31,633 bases of DNA from a virus: positions 1 through 31,633 of IMG/VR virus record IMGVR_UViG_3300028025_000694; one strand, 5' to 3'. Each line of letters begins with the position of its first letter. Within the stretch, counting starts at the first letter, position 1. The notes below the pieces were generated by a model that worked only from the letters and a program-made list of their open reading frames with translations, had not been told where the DNA came from and ran no database searches. A program made the position numbers and the translations under genes. Below are positions 29,167-31,633 of the stretch, in pieces.

Positions 29167-31182
29167 TCAGCGCTCTGACTTTCTGATCATCATGACACTT
29201 GCTTGAGTGTCGTCAATCACGATCCAGCCATGCTCGAAGGACTCGATTATTTCAGCCACCAGCATGTCAGCGATGGGTTTTCCTGTCGCGCTTGGCTTGA
29301 TGTAAACCTTGGCTGAGGACTCGCTTACGTTCATTTTCTGCACCAAGTATTCCATCATGGCCGACCGGCTGAGGTAAGGCAAACCATTGCGTTCTTCGGC
29401 TCCTGACGACCACCAAGCGTTCTCAAAAGTCTTTCTGTGGCTGTCGATCTTGCTGTCTTTCTTGGTCACAGTTGGTGCTTGGGCTTGGACAATCACAGCG
29501 CTGGTCACTTGCTGGTCGTCTTCATCGCGCCAGCCTGGGATGGCCACTTGTTGCAGCTCAACGTGGATGGTCTCGGCCAGTTCTGCGTCTTTGGACTTGC
29601 GCTGCACGATCTGCATGGGCACGCCTTCTTTGCCTGGCACGATGCTGATCTCGATGTCCAGAGCGCCTCGCCATGCGCTTGAGCCTCGAGCTCTGTGCTG
29701 GGCTTCCTCGGCCACGCCTGTGTGGTGTACCAAGATCACCGAGCAGTTGAATTCCTGCATGAGTGCGTTGCATGCGTCCAGCATGGTCTTTGCATCTTGG
29801 GCTGAGTTTTCATCGCCTGAGAGGAATCGGTGCAGGGTGTCGACCACGATCACGCTGGGCCTGTCTTTCAGCATCCTTACTTGCTCGACAACTTTGAGGT
29901 ATCCGGTCGGGGTGTTTAGGTCGCATCCATCTTTGGAGAGCCACATGGCCAGCTTGCCTGCTTTGTGGTGGTGCTTCCAAGCTGCCACCCTGCCGCGCAG
30001 ACCGTGGTGGCCTTCGCCTGCCAGATAGACCACATTGCCTTGGCGCACTTTGTGTCCTGCCCAGTCTTCTGTTCCGCTGGCCATGCGTAGGCACCAGTCG
30101 AGCACCACGAATGTCTTGCCGCCACCGCTTGGGCCGTGGACCATCACCAGTGCTTGGGATTGAATCCACCGTTTGACGAGCCAGCTGATGGGGCTTGGCT
30201 GTGCGCAGAAGTCATCGGCTGGGATGAGCCAGTCGTCTTTGATTGGCATCAGCAGACCTGCCAGATCGTGGCCAGCCTGTGCATAATCGTTGGCATCACC
30301 GAGTATCGGAGGCATAACCATGCGTGCACCGTACTTGGCACTGGCCTGCTCTGCGTAGCGTTGACCGACACCGCTTTGGTCATGGTCTGCGACGATCACG
30401 ATGTCTTGAGTTGCTCCATACATTTCCCTGAGTGTGCCAGTGACCGGCACCAGATTGCTGGCGCTGTAGGCCACCACGACCGGCCTGTCGGTGGTTTCGT
30501 GGATTGTGGCTGCCGTTGCGAATCCTTCGGCCACGAACAGAGTGCCAGGCTCATCTAGTGAGCCTACCATCCAGAACTTTCCGCCTGTCTGACCGCCTGG
30601 GTGGTAGAGCTTGCCACCTTCGTGGTCGATGTACTGCAAGGTGGCCAGAGTTCCGTCTTCGTCGTAGAGTGGCAGCACAAGTCGACCGTCTCCTGTTGCC
30701 CTTGCACCATGCGTCTGAATGCCCTTCTTGGCCAAGTAGGGATGATCTGGAAGTGCTGCCTGTGCGCCTGTCCATATTTTCTCGACCGTGTCGCTGGCCA
30801 CTTGGTGCTGGCGCTCAAGAGCTGCGTCTCTGAGGGCTTTGGCTTCGGCCAGTCGCTTGGCGTGTGACATTTCCTCGGTCTGCGTGAGTTTTCGTCCTAC
30901 GTCTGCACGCCATGTCACTTCCATGCCTGCTCGCCAGCATCCGAATCGACCGGCTGGGATGCCATCACCAAACACCAGATACCAGCCTGGCTTGTCACCG
31001 TGGCCAGGTGCGCCTTTGGTGCCTGATTTAAATCGGTGAATCTTGCCATCCATAAGGATTTCCTCTGGTGGCTGAAGGCCTGCAGCACGCATTGCATCGA
31101 TGAGCTGCGCCTCTGGTGTTGCGACGAGTTTTTCGGGTGGTGGTGCCCAAGGTCCACCAAGGACTTTTGAGAGGTCAGCCAT
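29167..31182 (-). CDS. Primase-helicase: Toprim domain fused to RepA-like AAA ATPase
   Basis: This 671-residue protein joins a primase and a helicase-type ATPase. The N-terminal 200 residues form a primase-associated region (GDGIPAGRFGCWRAG near 72-86). A Toprim domain follows, with FVAEGF (Glu 219) and IVIVADHDQSG (Asp 266, Asp 268). The RepA/AAA_25-like ATPase has Walker A GPSGGGKT at 350-357 and Walker B VIVVDTLHRF with Asp 448. A HTG near 500 and an RGSSAWRGA near 512 are typical for this ATPase group. The C-terminal 130 residues may contact DNA. It loads or unwinds the fork and makes primers beside the candidate origin. It overlaps the HTH gene by 8 bases. Confidence 0.92.
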   Translation of the reverse strand: MADLSKVLGGPWAPPPEKLVATPEAQLIDAMRAAGLQPPEEILMDGKIHRFKSGTKGAPGHGDKPGWYLVFGDGIPAGRFGCWRAGMEVTWRADVGRKLTQTEEMSHAKRLAEAKALRDAALERQHQVASDTVEKIWTGAQAALPDHPYLAKKGIQTHGARATGDGRLVLPLYDEDGTLATLQYIDHEGGKLYHPGGQTGGKFWMVGSLDEPGTLFVAEGFATAATIHETTDRPVVVAYSASNLVPVTGTLREMYGATQDIVIVADHDQSGVGQRYAEQASAKYGARMVMPPILGDANDYAQAGHDLAGLLMPIKDDWLIPADDFCAQPSPISWLVKRWIQSQALVMVHGPSGGGKTFVVLDWCLRMASGTEDWAGHKVRQGNVVYLAGEGHHGLRGRVAAWKHHHKAGKLAMWLSKDGCDLNTPTGYLKVVEQVRMLKDRPSVIVVDTLHRFLSGDENSAQDAKTMLDACNALMQEFNCSVILVHHTGVAEEAQHRARGSSAWRGALDIEISIVPGKEGVPMQIVQRKSKDAELAETIHVELQQVAIPGWRDEDDQQVTSAVIVQAQAPTVTKKDSKIDSHRKTFENAWWSSGAEERNGLPYLSRSAMMEYLVQKMNVSESSAKVYIKPSATGKPIADMLVAEIIESFEHGWIVIDDTQASVMMIRKSER

Positions 31183-31360
31183 GCGTCACCTTGCGGCTTT
31201 CCAAGTAGTTGGACAGCGCCAGCAGGACTTTGTGGGTTGGATTTGCGTTGGGGTTGTCGCGCACTTGACGGATGGTGTTGTAGTGCACGCCAGTGGCTTC
31301 TGCCACCTTGACTGGCATTCGATCGGAGAGCGCGTCTCGTATCTGCTCTAGGGTCATCAT
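31175..31360 (-). CDS. Small helix-turn-helix regulator (61 aa)
   Basis: This 61-residue protein has a HTH pattern: MPVKVAEATGVHYNTIRQVRDN, cut at about residues 15-36, where VAEATGVHYNTIRQV gives the two helices and the turn. A short third part (HKVLLALSNYLESRKV) follows. It resembles Cro/CI-type or Bacillus-type small DNA-binding proteins. It starts next to the divergent promoter region (31361-31482), so it probably controls its own operon with the primase and the opposite Sak4-like operon. AAGGAAAA precedes the ATG. Confidence 0.8.
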   Translation of the reverse strand: MMTLEQIRDALSDRMPVKVAEATGVHYNTIRQVRDNPNANPTHKVLLALSNYLESRKVTHG

Positions 31361-31482
31361 GTTTTTTTCCTTTGTTGAAAATATTTATTGCGATGTGTGG
31401 ATATTACACTAAAAAATGGTTTATAGTTACGTCACACCTCGAACTGATTCCCAGACGGAGGTGCAAAAAATAGGAGAGCCAA
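31361..31482. promoter_or_regulatory. Divergent control region between HTH gene and Sak4-like gene
   Basis: This 122-base non-coding region separates two divergent operons. For the rightward one, TATAGT at 31422-31427 is the best -10 match; no good -35 is visible. Inverted near-copies, CGATGTGTG (31391-31399) and CACACCTCG (31433-31441), lie on either side and could be operator half-sites. TGTGGATAT at 31396-31404 differs from a DnaA box by one base. A TAGGAG site lies before the ATG at 31483. Confidence 0.5.
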
Positions 31483-31633
31483 ATGGCTATCAATTTGAAA
31501 TCGACCGGCAGCTTGTCTGCCAATGGAGTGAAGTTGTTGGTGTACGGACAAGCCGGTGCTGGTAAGACCACGCTGGTTAAGACCCTGCCCAATGTGATCG
31601 TTCTTAGTGCCGAGGGTGGCCTGCTGTCCATTC
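31483..31633 (+). CDS. Sak4-like recombination ATPase, N-terminal fragment
   Basis: The first 50 residues are present before the window ends. They carry Walker A GQAGAGKTT at about 22-30 and a following strand with NVIVLSAEGGLLSI, which is typical of phage Sak4-like, RecA-fold annealing ATPases. TAGGAGAG lies just before the ATG. The C-terminus of such a protein is at the start of the window (1-104). A complete member has roughly 200-270 residues, so the two ends (83 residues) leave some 120-190 residues unseen. It acts in recombination-driven replication with the DUF669 protein and the Cas4-like nuclease. Confidence 0.8.
   Translation, partial: MAINLKSTGSLSANGVKLLVYGQAGAGKTTLVKTLPNVIVLSAEGGLLSI

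Overview
The window is almost the whole genome of a tailed phage with a P22-type (podovirus) virion. Its origin appears to be metagenomic or environmental. The capsid, portal and tail-neck genes are of the P22 family. Replication, regulation and lysis are not P22-like. Several small early genes resemble, from memory, genes of Burkholderiales and other proteobacterial phages, so a betaproteobacterial host is a reasonable guess, but the sequence does not prove it. I see no integrase, no CI-like repressor, no attachment site, no tRNA, and no DNA or RNA polymerase gene.

Layout. Bases 1-6365 hold a dense rightward early operon with many ATGA or TGATG overlaps. It contains the C-terminal end of a Sak4-like recombination ATPase, an unknown protein, a DUF669 protein, a Cas4-like PD-(D/E)XK nuclease with an apparent iron-sulfur cluster, a 49-residue Cys-rich protein, an SF2 helicase with a zinc ribbon, two small Cys-rich proteins, a VRR-NUC nuclease, a DEDDh exonuclease, a ribbon-helix-helix regulator, two proteins without assigned function, and two small membrane proteins. 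It ends at a strong intrinsic terminator (6267-6291) facing the leftward genes.

Bases 6356-28947 are transcribed leftward as one long late region. In order of transcription this is: two tiny genes, terminase small and large subunits, portal (split by a -1 frameshift), scaffold, coat, a terminator, two small basic genes, a gp4-like adaptor, the gp10-like hub, several small virion proteins, three gp7/gp20/gp16-like DNA ejection proteins, a P22-type tailspike with a beta-helix, a second short fibre with its chaperone, and a lysis region with several small membrane proteins, a three-segment-type holin and an M15 peptidase endolysin.

Bases 28948-29166 form a non-coding region with perfect DnaA boxes, GTTCC repeats and a hairpin; this is the best replication-origin candidate. 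Beyond it lie a leftward Toprim primase-helicase (29167-31182) and a small HTH regulator. A divergent control region follows (31361-31482), and then the start of the rightward Sak4-like ATPase, which runs off the window. Start and end of the window therefore lie in the same kind of gene, which suggests a circular or circularly permuted genome with only a few hundred bases missing.

How the genes fit together. The phage seems to bring its own primase-helicase and a recombination set (ATPase, candidate ssDNA-binding protein, nucleases, helicase) and to borrow the host DnaA, replicative polymerase and RNA polymerase. Headful-type packaging into a P22-like capsid is likely.
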